64,000 bases of DNA from Hirschia litorea. GTDB lineage: Bacteria; Pseudomonadota; Alphaproteobacteria; Caulobacterales; Hyphomonadaceae. The DNA lies in contig NZ_JBHTBR010000005.1 in the NCBI RefSeq assembly GCF_042665075.1, positions 682,001-746,000 on the forward strand, read 5' to 3'. The notes under the pieces were generated by a model, which worked only from the letters and a program-made list of their open reading frames with translations, searched no databases and was not told the DNA's origin. The translations under genes and the position numbers were made by a program. Below are positions 1-8,563 of the stretch, one piece after another (the stretch's first letter is position 1; the number at the start of each line of letters is the position of its first letter).

Positions 1-22
1 GCGGCCAGATATCTCTGACCGC
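1..22 (-). terminator. hairpin after the RTX gene
   Basis: A 22-base imperfect palindrome with 9-bp arms and a TATC-type loop lies just downstream of the RTX gene stop at 51. On the minus-strand transcript the one imperfect pair is a G-U wobble, so the hairpin fits minus-strand transcription. Any U-run would lie beyond the window edge. The same hairpin recurs at 4320-4341, where a run of six U follows. Confidence 0.6.
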
Positions 23-50
23 GCTGTTGTTTTATTATCTTAAAATCGAC

Positions 51-3000
51 TTACCCGAAGTAGAAATCGCCTGCATCAATGGTGTCTGCATCAATGCCGA
101 TCAGCGTGATTGAATTATAGCTGTCGCCTGTGATGTTGATCACAGTATCATCGCCAGATTGCGCGACTGTGAGGTTAGAAAAGTCTATGCCCTGACTGGA
201 CATATCAAGGGTTTCACCCTCTTCCCAATCTTGCACTTTATCGTGACGCCAATTGCCTGCGAATACGAAGGTATCGACGCCGGCTTCACCATACAGAGAG
301 TCAAATTTATCACCGCCATCTAAGATGTCGTTTCCGTCGCCGCCCTTCATATAGTCATTACCGCCACCGCCATTTAAGCGGTCATCGCCATCGCGGCCAT
401 GCATGGAGTCATTGCCATCCTCGCCATAGAGTGCATCATTGCCGGCCTCACCGACGAGATAATCATCGCCTGTTCCGCCCTTCATGTAATCATCACCTAG
501 ACCACCGAAAATGCGATCATTGCCTTCACGGCCCTGCAAATTATCGTTGCCAGAATAACCCGCGATAAGGTCATCGCCCTCATTACCGACAAGATAATCA
601 TTCCCCTCAAAGCCGCGAAGTTCGTCATTACCAGCTTCACCGAATACACGGTCATCACCTTCTCGGCCCTGCAAATTATCATTGCCGTCGCCACCTATAA
701 GGAGGTCATTTCCGTCATTACCAACAAGGTAATCATCGCCTGCGCCACCATAGAGCGTATCATCACCTCCTTCTCCAAAGAGACGATCATTGCCCTCGCC
801 ACCATTCAGCTCATCATTGTCGTGTCCACCCGCCAAGGTGTCGTCGCCCTCATTTCCATGCAGTATATCATTTCCTGCACGCCCCCAAAGCGTGTCTTCG
901 CCTGCACCGCCATAAATTATGTCATTGCTTCTACCTGACAAATCGTGAGGAGCATCACCATAGAGCGTGTCATTACCCTCACCACCGTAGAGCGTATCTT
1001 CGCCCTCATCTCCGTTGAGCGTATCATCGCCTACGCCACCATAGAGCGTATCATCACCTTCTTCTCCATAGAGCGTATCATTGCCCTCGCCGCCATGCAG
1101 CTCATCATTATTGAATCCACCCGACAGAAAGTCGTTGCCAGCATTTCCAAATAGAACATCATCACCAGATAAATTAACTGAGAGATAATCATCTACAACA
1201 CTGCCTTGAATAACAAAGCTTTGAGAAGAAGATGAAAGATCGTGATCAATATAGAGGCGGAGTTGCCATGTTTGGTGTGACTCTTCTGGAATATAAAAAA
1301 TGAAGCTGTCTTCTGTAATTTCAGATGTAGAAACATTCCTTAAAAGGATAGAGTTAAATTCATCTCCCGGAATACGGATACGGACATCGTCACCTTCTGC
1401 AGTAATCGTTAGTTTTTCAAAAGCATCACTAATTGATTCTTCTTCACCCACCGCAATACGTCGAGATAGATCAATTTTATCACCAAGTTCAAAGTCTGTA
1501 ATGATGTCTTGTCCCCAATCAGTTTGAAACTCAAAAACATCATTTCCAGCTCCCCCCGTTAGGATATCTTCGTATTTAGAAGAAGAAGACAATTCTATGA
1601 AATCGTAGCCACCTGACAAGACATCATCGCCGCCACCGCCATACAATATGTCATGGCCACCCTGCCCAAAGAGATAATCATCGCCTTCATCACCATGGAG
1701 CGTATCATGACCATTTCCTCCATAAAGGCTGTCTTCTCCTTCGCCACCATGCAGCTCGTCATTACCGGATCCTCCTGAAAGAAGATCCCCACCGTCTCCG
1801 CCCTGAAGAAGGTCTGCGCCATCTTCTCCATATAATGCATCGTCACCTTCACGACCACTTAAAATATCTTGGCCCAGACCGCCGTAAAGCCAGTCATCTC
1901 CGGCATTTCCAACAATATAGTCGTCCCCCTCATCACCAAATAAACGGTCGGCTCCATCCTCGCCAAACAAACGGTCGTCACCTTCACCACCAAATAGGAA
2001 ATCATTACCTTGTCCACCAGAGACAGCGTCATTCCCCTCATCGCCATAGAGAATGTTATGACCTTCTGCTCCTTTTAAAGTGTCATTCCCTGCTCTTCCA
2101 TACACCTTCATCTCTGTATTATCGGAGCTACCATAAAATACATCATCGAACTCTGTACCGGAAATTTTTTCGATACCCGAATAGGTCGAAATGCCGGCTT
2201 CCGTTGTGACCGTTTTATCGGTTAATGACACTTGGATGGCCTGAGTGAATGTAAATTCAGCACCTTCAATGCCTGTCCATTCACCATTTTCAAAAATCAG
2301 ATTGTCTTCGCCATCTCCACCTGAAAAATGATCATTTCCCGCACCACCATAGAAAACATCATCCCCATCGCGCCCATGAAGAACATCATCGCCGTCTCCC
2401 CCAATTAGGATATCGTCTCCGCCTCTACCGACGAGATAATCATCTCCAACGCCGCCAAATAAAGTGTCATCACTTTCAAGGCCATAAATACGGTCATCTC
2501 CCGCCAGGCCATAGACAGTGGTGAACTCATCAGGTTGAACCTCAAAAGCTTCGGCAGACGAAGTCAGGTAGTAAATAAGTGTGGGTGTTAGAGATTGAAT
2601 GTTTTCTCGGCCAAAGAAGATATAACTACCACCGCTAGCAAACTCTTGACCATAGTATGTGGGGCCCCAATCTTCCCTTCCGCCGTCCGCGGAAAAAAGA
2701 AAGTCTCCATATCCATCGCCATTCACATCGCCTAGAAAATCAACACTAGCCCCAAGCAATGCGCCTGTTTGCTCTTCAATAATTGACCCCTTCCCCTCAA
2801 AAACGAGCCCCAAGCCTTCTGATATTTCATCAAACTCATAAAAAGCATCGAAGCTCTCATCATCTCGGCCTAAAATGAGAACAGAATTATTGCCTCGAGC
2901 AGAGTTATCACCAAGGAGAAGGTCATCTATTCCATCTCCATTCACATCCATTCCGCCTACGGAAACACTCCCAAAATTACTTGGAGAACTCCCTCTAGAA

Positions 3001-4259
3001 TCAGACATATAAAGGGGAAAACTACCACGAACAGCAAAACCTGTTTCACCATCAAAATAGGATGTATTCAATTCTATCTCAGAGGCAAAATCACTGCTTC
3101 CAAAGAGCACATATACGAGCCCTTCAGCGCCATTTTCGTCATCACCATAATAAGATGAACCAATTCTTCCACCACCTGGGTCACTGATTAGTAGATCGTC
3201 TATCCCATCACCATTCAGATCACCCACAGAGCTTATGACGCTTGCTGTAAAAATGTATTTATTCCCATCAGCATCAACATTATCAGTGGTGATAATTCTG
3301 TTGTCTCTGTCAGAGTAGGAGATGGAGAAAGGAACATTATTAAGTTCAAAACCTTGGCTTCCATCTAAGGTAATATCAGCCAAATTAAACTTGTTGGAAA
3401 AACCATCTTCATTTCCAAAGATGATGGCGGCATCACTCGTTTCATCTTCAAAAGTAAGAGCAATATCATCAAACCCATCGCCATTGATATCACCAATGGC
3501 GTCTTGGCGTGTTTTCTCAAATTGGGTGTAGGCCGTATCTGGGAGACTCTCAGGATCAAATGCGAGCGTCAAATCTAAACTATGGCCATATAGGAGGTAT
3601 GAGTCTGTTGAGTACTCATTATCTACACGTGTCGTCTCTTTAACGAGAAATTCGTTTAGACCATCGCCATCAACATCTCCGAAAACTTCAAGCGAAAAAT
3701 TCGTATCCGTAGCTTCAAACTGAAAACCTTGATTGGCTTCTAACTGATCGAGATTAATATTTGCATCACCCGTCTGACCATAGACAATTGCATGTCCACC
3801 ATCGTATTGGATATAAAAATCATCTAAATTATCACCATTAACATCACTAAGCGCTTCTACCTTGACCCAATCAGCGCGTATCGCAGCACTATCAATGCGA
3901 AGCGTAAGACTGCCGCCCGGTGCATCTTCAGCAGCACCAATAATTCCAACTGCTGTACCGTCACGAACACCATTTACGCCGGTTGCGATATTATTTGCAC
4001 CAAAAACAATATGCGCAATTATATCAGTTTCTACCTGCTGTCTTTCATAGAGAGCGGAGTTAATAGGAGCGACATATGGACCAACAATAAAGTCTGCAAA
4101 TCCATCTCCGTTGAAATCGCCAATGCCCGCGCCATCGTCTTGATCGACAAAATAATATCCATCTACAACACTAAAGTCTTCGGTATCGTATATTCCTTGA
4201 GTACTGCGCATTTGGCCCCAACCTTTAATTGAAAAACACACTTGGTTCATTATTGACAT
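51..4259 (-). CDS. large FG-GAP / RTX calcium-binding secreted protein
   Basis: Probably an exported calcium-binding surface or extracellular protein of the type I secretion (RTX) class. Counting from the longest frame (GTG at 4310), residues 50-560 carry about seven FG-GAP/VCBS-like motifs such as GDFNGDGFADF and GDLNGDGIDDL, which suggest a beta-propeller. Two blocks of GGxGxDxLx nonapeptides follow at about 600-917 and 1043-1350. The C-terminus, ending GDFYFG, looks like an RTX secretion domain. A related domain also sits internally at about 922-1003. No Sec signal is visible, as expected for type I export. The longest frame abuts a terminator and lacks a Shine-Dalgarno, so I prefer the ATG at 4259, which follows GAGATGG. 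No ABC exporter or membrane fusion partner lies in the window. The substrate or ligand is unknown. Confidence 0.85.
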   Translation of the reverse strand: MSIMNQVCFSIKGWGQMRSTQGIYDTEDFSVVDGYYFVDQDDGAGIGDFNGDGFADFIVGPYVAPINSALYERQQVETDIIAHIVFGANNIATGVNGVRDGTAVGIIGAAEDAPGGSLTLRIDSAAIRADWVKVEALSDVNGDNLDDFYIQYDGGHAIVYGQTGDANINLDQLEANQGFQFEATDTNFSLEVFGDVDGDGLNEFLVKETTRVDNEYSTDSYLLYGHSLDLTLAFDPESLPDTAYTQFEKTRQDAIGDINGDGFDDIALTFEDETSDAAIIFGNEDGFSNKFNLADITLDGSQGFELNNVPFSISYSDRDNRIITTDNVDADGNKYIFTASVISSVGDLNGDGIDDLLISDPGGGRIGSSYYGDDENGAEGLVYVLFGSSDFASEIELNTSYFDGETGFAVRGSFPLYMSDSRGSSPSNFGSVSVGGMDVNGDGIDDLLLGDNSARGNNSVLILGRDDESFDAFYEFDEISEGLGLVFEGKGSIIEEQTGALLGASVDFLGDVNGDGYGDFLFSADGGREDWGPTYYGQEFASGGSYIFFGRENIQSLTPTLIYYLTSSAEAFEVQPDEFTTVYGLAGDDRIYGLESDDTLFGGVGDDYLVGRGGDDILIGGDGDDVLHGRDGDDVFYGGAGNDHFSGGDGEDNLIFENGEWTGIEGAEFTFTQAIQVSLTDKTVTTEAGISTYSGIEKISGTEFDDVFYGSSDNTEMKVYGRAGNDTLKGAEGHNILYGDEGNDAVSGGQGNDFLFGGEGDDRLFGEDGADRLFGDEGDDYIVGNAGDDWLYGGLGQDILSGREGDDALYGEDGADLLQGGDGGDLLSGGSGNDELHGGEGEDSLYGGNGHDTLHGDEGDDYLFGQGGHDILYGGGGDDVLSGGYDFIELSSSSKYEDILTGGAGNDVFEFQTDWGQDIITDFELGDKIDLSRRIAVGEEESISDAFEKLTITAEGDDVRIRIPGDEFNSILLRNVSTSEITEDSFIFYIPEESHQTWQLRLYIDHDLSSSSQSFVIQGSVVDDYLSVNLSGDDVLFGNAGNDFLSGGFNNDELHGGEGNDTLYGEEGDDTLYGGVGDDTLNGDEGEDTLYGGEGNDTLYGDAPHDLSGRSNDIIYGGAGEDTLWGRAGNDILHGNEGDDTLAGGHDNDELNGGEGNDRLFGEGGDDTLYGGAGDDYLVGNDGNDLLIGGDGNDNLQGREGDDRVFGEAGNDELRGFEGNDYLVGNEGDDLIAGYSGNDNLQGREGNDRIFGGLGDDYMKGGTGDDYLVGEAGNDALYGEDGNDSMHGRDGDDRLNGGGGNDYMKGGDGNDILDGGDKFDSLYGEAGVDTFVFAGNWRHDKVQDWEEGETLDMSSQGIDFSNLTVAQSGDDTVINITGDSYNSITLIGIDADTIDAGDFYFG
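262..1180 (-). repeat. RTX nonapeptide repeat array, C-terminal block
   Basis: This stretch encodes back-to-back GGxGxDxLx calcium-binding repeats. Some units are also nearly identical as DNA: the sequence around 531 recurs around 667, pointing to recent internal duplication of a unit of about 136 bases. Confidence 0.85.
1560..2510 (-). repeat. RTX nonapeptide repeat array, central block
   Basis: A second run of GGxGxDxLx repeats, interrupted near 2120-2300 by non-repetitive sequence (about residues 670-730). It is separated from the other block by an RTX-terminus-like domain at about 1300-1545. Confidence 0.8.
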
Positions 4260-4312
4260 TAACCATCTCACACAACAAGCGCCACCCCCCTGTTTTACTA
4301 AAACCTTCACAG

Positions 4313-4341
4313 AAAAAACGCGGCCAGATATCTCTGACCGC
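4313..4341 (-). terminator. Rho-independent terminator of the RTX remnant
   Basis: The hairpin at 4320-4341 (9-bp arms, one G-U pair in the minus-strand RNA) is followed on that strand by a run of six U (A-run at 4313-4318). It is essentially the same hairpin as at 1-22. It would end transcripts entering from the tRNA side, just upstream of the RTX gene. Confidence 0.75.
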
Positions 4342-4368
4342 GCTGTTGTTTTTTATCTTAAAATCGAC

Positions 4369-4455
4369 TTACCCGAAGTAGAAATCACCTGCATCAATCG
4401 TGTCCGCATCAATGCCAATCAGCGTGATTGAATTATAGCTGTCGCCCGCGATATT
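4369..4455 (-). pseudogene. 3'-end remnant of a second RTX gene
   Basis: Positions 4320-4455 duplicate positions 1-137, differing at roughly ten positions or fewer by eye. The minus strand encodes the last 28 or so residues of the RTX C-terminus (NIAGDSYNSITLIGID...DFYFG) with the same TAA stop at 4369-4371. Homology breaks off abruptly at about 4455, and no upstream coding sequence of an RTX gene remains. This is a truncated paralogue or the scar of a tandem duplication and deletion, not a functional gene. Confidence 0.85.
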
Positions 4456-4456
4456 A

Positions 4457-4538
4457 TAGTGTTTTCCATATCGAAAGATGCAAGAGATATATAAACCTAA
4501 CGAACTCTTATTTTCGGATTGCTACTGAAAAAACACTA
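4457..4538. repeat. 82-bp segment bounded by 9-bp inverted repeats
   Basis: TAGTGTTTT at 4457-4465 is matched by AAAACACTA at 4530-4538, a perfect 9-bp inverted repeat. The left arm begins two bases after the RTX homology ends. The interior is AT-rich with no ORF. It may be a small mobile-element relic, a deletion junction or chance. Confidence 0.4.
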
Positions 4539-4592
4539 AGCACATCGCCTCAACAGTGAGATTTATAAAAATTGATTTTCAAGAAAAATATC

Positions 4593-4667
4593 TGGAGCGG
4601 GTGAAGAGATTCGAACTCTCGACTTCAACCTTGGCAAGGTTGCGCTCTACCCCTGAGCTACACCCGC
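4593..4667 (-). tRNA. tRNA-Gly (GCC)
   Basis: The minus strand folds as a complete cloverleaf. The acceptor 5' GCGGGTG (4667-4661) pairs with CACCCGC (4603-4597), the D-arm contains TAGCTCAGG, the anticodon loop reads CTTGCCAA giving anticodon GCC, and the T-arm contains GTTCGAATC. The discriminator is T and the 3' CCA is encoded (4595-4593). It decodes GGC and GGU glycine codons. Confidence 0.96.
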
Positions 4668-4783
4668 ATCCGATATAAAAGTCAGACATAAATCTGTCTG
4701 AGGCGCTGTTAAACAGCATTGCCGCTTTTCTTGCAAGAGAAAAATTACGCTAACTCCAATAATTTTTCAACTCTAGCCAAAAT

Positions 4784-5524
4784 TCACTTTGTAGCAGGCT
4801 TAGGCACTTTCATTTTTCGTTTTGTGACATGGGTATTTACTGCCTCTCCAGACGTTTTCTGCCCGCGCATGTAATGGCGTTGCCACTTTTCTCTTAAAGC
4901 GCCTTCATCGCCAGCGCCCAAACGCTGAATGAAATTACCTCGAGACTTTGCCCATTCCTCATATTCCGCTTTTAAGTCAGCATGTTCATCCAACATATGA
5001 AGCATTGGCTGCACTTCTTCCATACGATTGTGCTCGATCAAATTTAGAAAAGCAAAAGCTTCGCGTTTCTCAAATCTTACTTTGCATGGTCGCGTAAAGC
5101 GCCAATTCATTGTGAACGGGAAAGGCAGCCAATCCGTCTCCACCAGACCGGACAAAGGGTATATTCCATCCTTGGGTGCATTCGGTGGCCCCTGCACCCA
5201 TACACCCCAGCCCGGCGGAGTTCTGAATAAGTAGCCTGTATGGAATGTCAAAACGCCTTCTCTAAAATGGCTATCAGCGACATTTTCAACTGGTGGCCAG
5301 TCTTCATCTGCTGTAATTTTAATATTCTCAGCCCTTGGTCCCCCATCCCATTCAATAGTTAACCCCGTCTGACATACGATTTCCCACCCTGTTGAATTCG
5401 CCATCGTAAGAGGAAGACATCTATAAGGGTGACGGTCAGTAAACTGATCCATCCAATCGCGCCGTGGACGTGCTGGAATAAGATCCGGCACATACTCATG
5501 TAGTTTATAACAATCGAGCTTCAT
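4784..5524 (-). CDS. DUF6065 family protein
   Basis: A 246-residue soluble protein with no signal peptide or membrane segment. It resembles the DUF6065 family, with a conserved-looking core including LPLTMANSTGWEI, GYLFRTPPGWG and GIYPLSGLVETDWLP. The C-terminal tail is lysine-rich. The function of this family is not known to me. It stands alone between the tRNA-Gly and the divergently transcribed prolyl-tRNA editing gene, about 160 bp away. The family assignment comes from recalled motifs and has not been searched. Confidence 0.65.
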   Translation of the reverse strand: MKLDCYKLHEYVPDLIPARPRRDWMDQFTDRHPYRCLPLTMANSTGWEIVCQTGLTIEWDGGPRAENIKITADEDWPPVENVADSHFREGVLTFHTGYLFRTPPGWGVWVQGPPNAPKDGIYPLSGLVETDWLPFPFTMNWRFTRPCKVRFEKREAFAFLNLIEHNRMEEVQPMLHMLDEHADLKAEYEEWAKSRGNFIQRLGAGDEGALREKWQRHYMRGQKTSGEAVNTHVTKRKMKVPKPATK

Positions 5525-5686
5525 GTATGCCTTCTAAGAGTGAATTATGGATTTTACGCAGATTAATGAAGGTAGAGGACTTTATCCCCAAACCATATTG
5601 AACAATACCTATACTCTTCAATTGCCCAGACCAACAGATTATGGTTAATGCACCTCCCCTTTTAATCCGGAAGATGGAGATATGCA

Positions 5687-6250
5687 TTGAATATTCGAGC
5701 CCTATTCATGAATGACCAAAATACATCCTCCCTTCCCGCGGTAGATGATTTTACCCGCGCCCCAGAATTAGAAGTATTTGCTTGGCTTGATCGCCACAAT
5801 ATACGCCACACGACAGTCTCTCACGCACCTACACACACAGTAAACGAGTCTTCAGAGCTCAAATCATCAATAGCTGGTGGACACACGAAAAACCTGTTTT
5901 TGAAGGATAAAAAAGGCCAAACTGTTCTGATAAGCGCATGGGCACATTCACAACTACAACTCAACCAATTACATAAACAAATAGACACTCAACGCCTTTC
6001 ATTCGCCAAGCCTCAACTACTTTGGGAAACCTTGAAGGTCACCCCCGGGTCCGTCTCAGCCTTCGGGTTGATGCACGATCAAAACAAAAGCGTACGCTTT
6101 TTTCTTGATGAAAAACTATTGGGATATGAAACCCTTAACTTCCACCCTTTGCGAAACGATATGACAACATCCATATCCCAACCTGATTTCGCACGCTTCT
6201 TAAATTCGACAGGGCGCAGGTTGGAATGTATAGATTTTGATGAATTATAA
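5687..6250 (+). CDS. prolyl-tRNA editing protein (ProXp-ala / YbaK domain)
   Basis: A trans-acting editing deacylase that probably clears mischarged Ala-tRNA(Pro). The single YbaK/aminoacyl-tRNA-associated domain shows the motifs TKNLFLKDKKG, the glycine-containing loop TPGSVSAFGL, and FHPLRNDMTTSIS, which are typical of PrdX/ProXp-ala proteins. At 187 residues it is close to the family norm, with a short N-terminal extension. The start is probably TTG at 5687, since GGAGA lies six bases upstream; ATG at 5708 is the alternative. It is monocistronic, with the thioredoxin gene about 100 bp downstream. Confidence 0.88.
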   Translation: MNIRALFMNDQNTSSLPAVDDFTRAPELEVFAWLDRHNIRHTTVSHAPTHTVNESSELKSSIAGGHTKNLFLKDKKGQTVLISAWAHSQLQLNQLHKQIDTQRLSFAKPQLLWETLKVTPGSVSAFGLMHDQNKSVRFFLDEKLLGYETLNFHPLRNDMTTSISQPDFARFLNSTGRRLECIDFDEL

Positions 6251-6353
6251 GGAATATTCTATCTGCTTACACAGTGTATAAGCTTGCACCTTAGTATATA
6301 GACGACCATGTAGTATAATATAAGCACACTTAGAATCGTTAGGACGTACTTCT

Positions 6354-7268
6354 ATGGATATTTCTTCAGGATCATTTCCCGCAGACGGCGACAATGCCCA
6401 ATGGATCATAGACGGATCCGACCAAACATTCATGCAAGATGTTGTTGAAGCGTCCAAACATGCAGTCGTTCTTGTTGATTTTTGGGCACCTTGGTGTGGC
6501 CCATGTAAAACGCTTATCCCAACATTAGAAAAAGTTGTGAACCAAGCCAATGGGGCTGTGCGCATGGTTAAAATCAACATTGACGAAAACCAAGGCGTGG
6601 CAGGCCAGCTTGGAGTGCGCTCTGTTCCAACTGTCTTTGCCTTTAAAGATGGTCAACCTGTTGATGGCTTTCAGGGTGCTATACCAGAAACTCAGATTAT
6701 TGAATTTATTAAAAAAGCAGGTGCCGGCGGCGCACTTGAACAAATTGAGAATGCGCTCAATGCTGCGCGTGAAGCATTTCAAAATGGCGAACTTGATGAA
6801 TCTGCTGCAATTTATGCGCAAATCATCCAAGCTGTTCCTGACAATCTAGATGCTTTAGTTGGACTTGCACGCTGCATGGTAGCGAAAAAGGATTATGAGC
6901 GCGCCAAAGAAGTCTTAGCATTAGTCCCTGAAGAATCTCAAAAATCACCGCAGGTCAAATCTGTTCTAACAGCGATTGAATTGGCCGATGACGGCTCATC
7001 CTCTTCAGCTCCTACTTCAGATTTGAGTGCTAAAATCGCTGAAAACCCAGACGATTTTGACGCAAGGTTTGAATACGCTAAATCTTTGTCAGCTGCCGAC
7101 AAACATGAAGAAGCTGCTGAACAATTATTAGCAATTTTAGAAAAAGACCTCACATGGAATGAAGGCGCAGCAAAAGAGCAACTTTTGAAAATATTTGAAG
7201 CAGCAGGTCCAACTGCGGAAGTATCTCAAAAAGGCCGTCGACGCTTATCATCCCTACTCTTTAGCTAA
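6354..7268 (+). CDS. cnoX: CnoX-type thioredoxin/TPR co-chaperone
   Basis: The 304-residue protein has an N-terminal thioredoxin domain with the active-site motif WCGPC (Cys48 and Cys51) and a C-terminal TPR-like region from about 115 onward (ALNAAREAFQNGELDESAAIY and similar). This architecture is that of YbbN/CnoX. E. coli CnoX, which lacks a redox-active CxxC, works with DnaK and GroEL to protect clients during hypochlorite stress. Caulobacter CnoX keeps a working CxxC, and this copy looks like that version. It heads a same-strand run with the LonN-domain, Trm112-like and DUF971 genes. Confidence 0.88.
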   Translation: MDISSGSFPADGDNAQWIIDGSDQTFMQDVVEASKHAVVLVDFWAPWCGPCKTLIPTLEKVVNQANGAVRMVKINIDENQGVAGQLGVRSVPTVFAFKDGQPVDGFQGAIPETQIIEFIKKAGAGGALEQIENALNAAREAFQNGELDESAAIYAQIIQAVPDNLDALVGLARCMVAKKDYERAKEVLALVPEESQKSPQVKSVLTAIELADDGSSSSAPTSDLSAKIAENPDDFDARFEYAKSLSAADKHEEAAEQLLAILEKDLTWNEGAAKEQLLKIFEAAGPTAEVSQKGRRRLSSLLFS

Positions 7269-7298
7269 AATATCAGACCCTTAAAAGAAAGACGCCGC

Positions 7299-7970
7299 TT
7301 GTCTCCTCCGATTTTCAGAATTGCCGAAGACCTTCCTTCAATTGTCCCTATATTTCCATTAGATGGGGCAATTGTTTTCCCACGCGGAAATTTGCCTTTG
7401 AATGTTTTTGAGCCACGCTATTTGAACATGGTAGACGATGCGATGTACTCACATCGGGTTATTGCGATGATTCAGCCTGTGCCTTCAGATACATCAGATG
7501 CAGACGGACAATCTGTAAATCCACCGCTTTTGCAGACAGGGTGCTTAGGTCGTATAAATAGCTATTCTGAAACCGATGATGGGCGATACCTGTTGAACCT
7601 GAGAGGGTTATGCCGCTTTACGCTAATTGAAGAGGAAGCGAGTAGCCGCCCTTATCGAACAGCAAAAGTGTCTTACGAGAACTTTGCAGATGACATGAAG
7701 CCTGTAAGTTCAAAAGAGCCCGATATAGAACGAGAAAAGCTCACCAAAGCTCTTAAAACTTACCTATCAACCAACGCAATCCAAACAGATTGGGATGCTG
7801 TTGCCGATGCTCCTATGGAAACACTTATAAATGCTCTGGCATCGGGCTGCCCTTTTTCAACCATGGAAAAGCAAATGTTACTAGAGTTTCCAACCTTACA
7901 ACAACGCGGTGATGCTTTAATCTCACTGCTTCAAATGGATGCGAATGGCGGAAGTGGCTTAATACAATGA
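7299..7970 (+). CDS. LON peptidase substrate-binding (LonN/PUA-like) domain protein
   Basis: This 223-residue protein consists of the N-terminal substrate-binding domain of Lon without its ATPase or protease parts. The start of the domain, IVPIFPLDGAIVFPRGNLPLNVFEPRYLNMVD in outline, is unmistakable, and a GCLGRI segment follows. The start is TTG at 7299 behind an AAGAAAG stretch. It sits 30 bp after the CnoX gene and overlaps the next gene by four bases (ATGA), so it is translationally coupled. A role in substrate recognition or proteostasis is inferred only. Confidence 0.87.
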   Translation: MSPPIFRIAEDLPSIVPIFPLDGAIVFPRGNLPLNVFEPRYLNMVDDAMYSHRVIAMIQPVPSDTSDADGQSVNPPLLQTGCLGRINSYSETDDGRYLLNLRGLCRFTLIEEEASSRPYRTAKVSYENFADDMKPVSSKEPDIEREKLTKALKTYLSTNAIQTDWDAVADAPMETLINALASGCPFSTMEKQMLLEFPTLQQRGDALISLLQMDANGGSGLIQ

Positions 7971-8176
7971 CTTCAACAGATGCTAAAACAACGCCTGAAA
8001 GCGGTATCGATCCGCGATTGCTGGAAGTGCTCATTTGTCCAGCCTCCCGAGGTCCACTTGTCTTTAACAAAGACACAAATGAATTGATTTCAAAAAAAGC
8101 AAATCTAGCCTTCCCAATTCGTGATGGTGTTCCAATTATGTTGGTAGATGAAGCCCGCCAGATCGACGAAGACTAA
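7967..8176 (+). CDS. Trm112 family (UPF0434-type) small protein
   Basis: A 69-residue Trm112-like protein with the pattern LLEVLICPASRGPL followed by NLAFPIRDGVPIML. Eukaryotic and archaeal Trm112 activates methyltransferases; the bacterial role is poorly defined. Only the first cysteine of the usual CPxC zinc knuckle is present, so zinc binding is doubtful. The start overlaps the preceding stop as ATGA, and the next gene begins two bases after its stop. Confidence 0.85.
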   Translation: MTSTDAKTTPESGIDPRLLEVLICPASRGPLVFNKDTNELISKKANLAFPIRDGVPIMLVDEARQIDED

Positions 8177-8178
8177 TC

Positions 8179-8556
8179 ATGCTACGCAAACGCCCCAAAG
8201 ATGACGGAAGTTGGCCTGTTGAGATTAGATTCAACAAAGAAAAAGCTTTATTGAAGCTCGTTTTTGATGATGGCTTTAAAGGTGAGATACCCTATGAGCT
8301 GTTACGTATTGAATCACCGAGCGCAGAGACACGCGGGCATGGTGGTGAAACACCTCTTCCACCCGTTGGCAAAAAAAATGTGAGCGTCATAAGCGCTGAT
8401 CCGGTTGGTCGTTATGCGTTGAGGATCAATTTTTCTGATGGTCACAATACGGGATTGTATAGCTGGCCATATTTGCGTGAACTCGCTGCAGACCAGAAAA
8501 ACCGCATGAAGGCTTATGAAAAACGCATGAAAGAGGCTGGATTAAGCCGCACATAG
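8179..8556 (+). CDS. DUF971 (GBBH-like N-terminal domain) protein
   Basis: This 125-residue protein matches the DUF971 domain also found at the N-terminus of gamma-butyrobetaine hydroxylase, with visible motifs FDDGFKGEIPYELLR and INFSDGHNTGLYSWPYL. It carries no catalytic dioxygenase domain. Related proteins are encoded near iron-sulfur assembly or chaperone genes in other bacteria. Here it is the last gene of the CnoX-LonN-Trm112 run and converges on the UbiH-like gene. Confidence 0.85.
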   Translation: MLRKRPKDDGSWPVEIRFNKEKALLKLVFDDGFKGEIPYELLRIESPSAETRGHGGETPLPPVGKKNVSVISADPVGRYALRINFSDGHNTGLYSWPYLRELAADQKNRMKAYEKRMKEAGLSRT

Positions 8557-8563
8557 AATGCAC

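Noticed and set aside
1835..2209. Plus-strand frame opposite the RTX array (124 residues)
   Set aside because: His- and Arg-rich low-complexity translation produced by the repeats on the other strand.
262..2510. Regularly spaced DNA repeats resembling a CRISPR array
   Set aside because: The repeats are in frame and encode GGxGxDxLx RTX units; there are no unique spacers of constant length.
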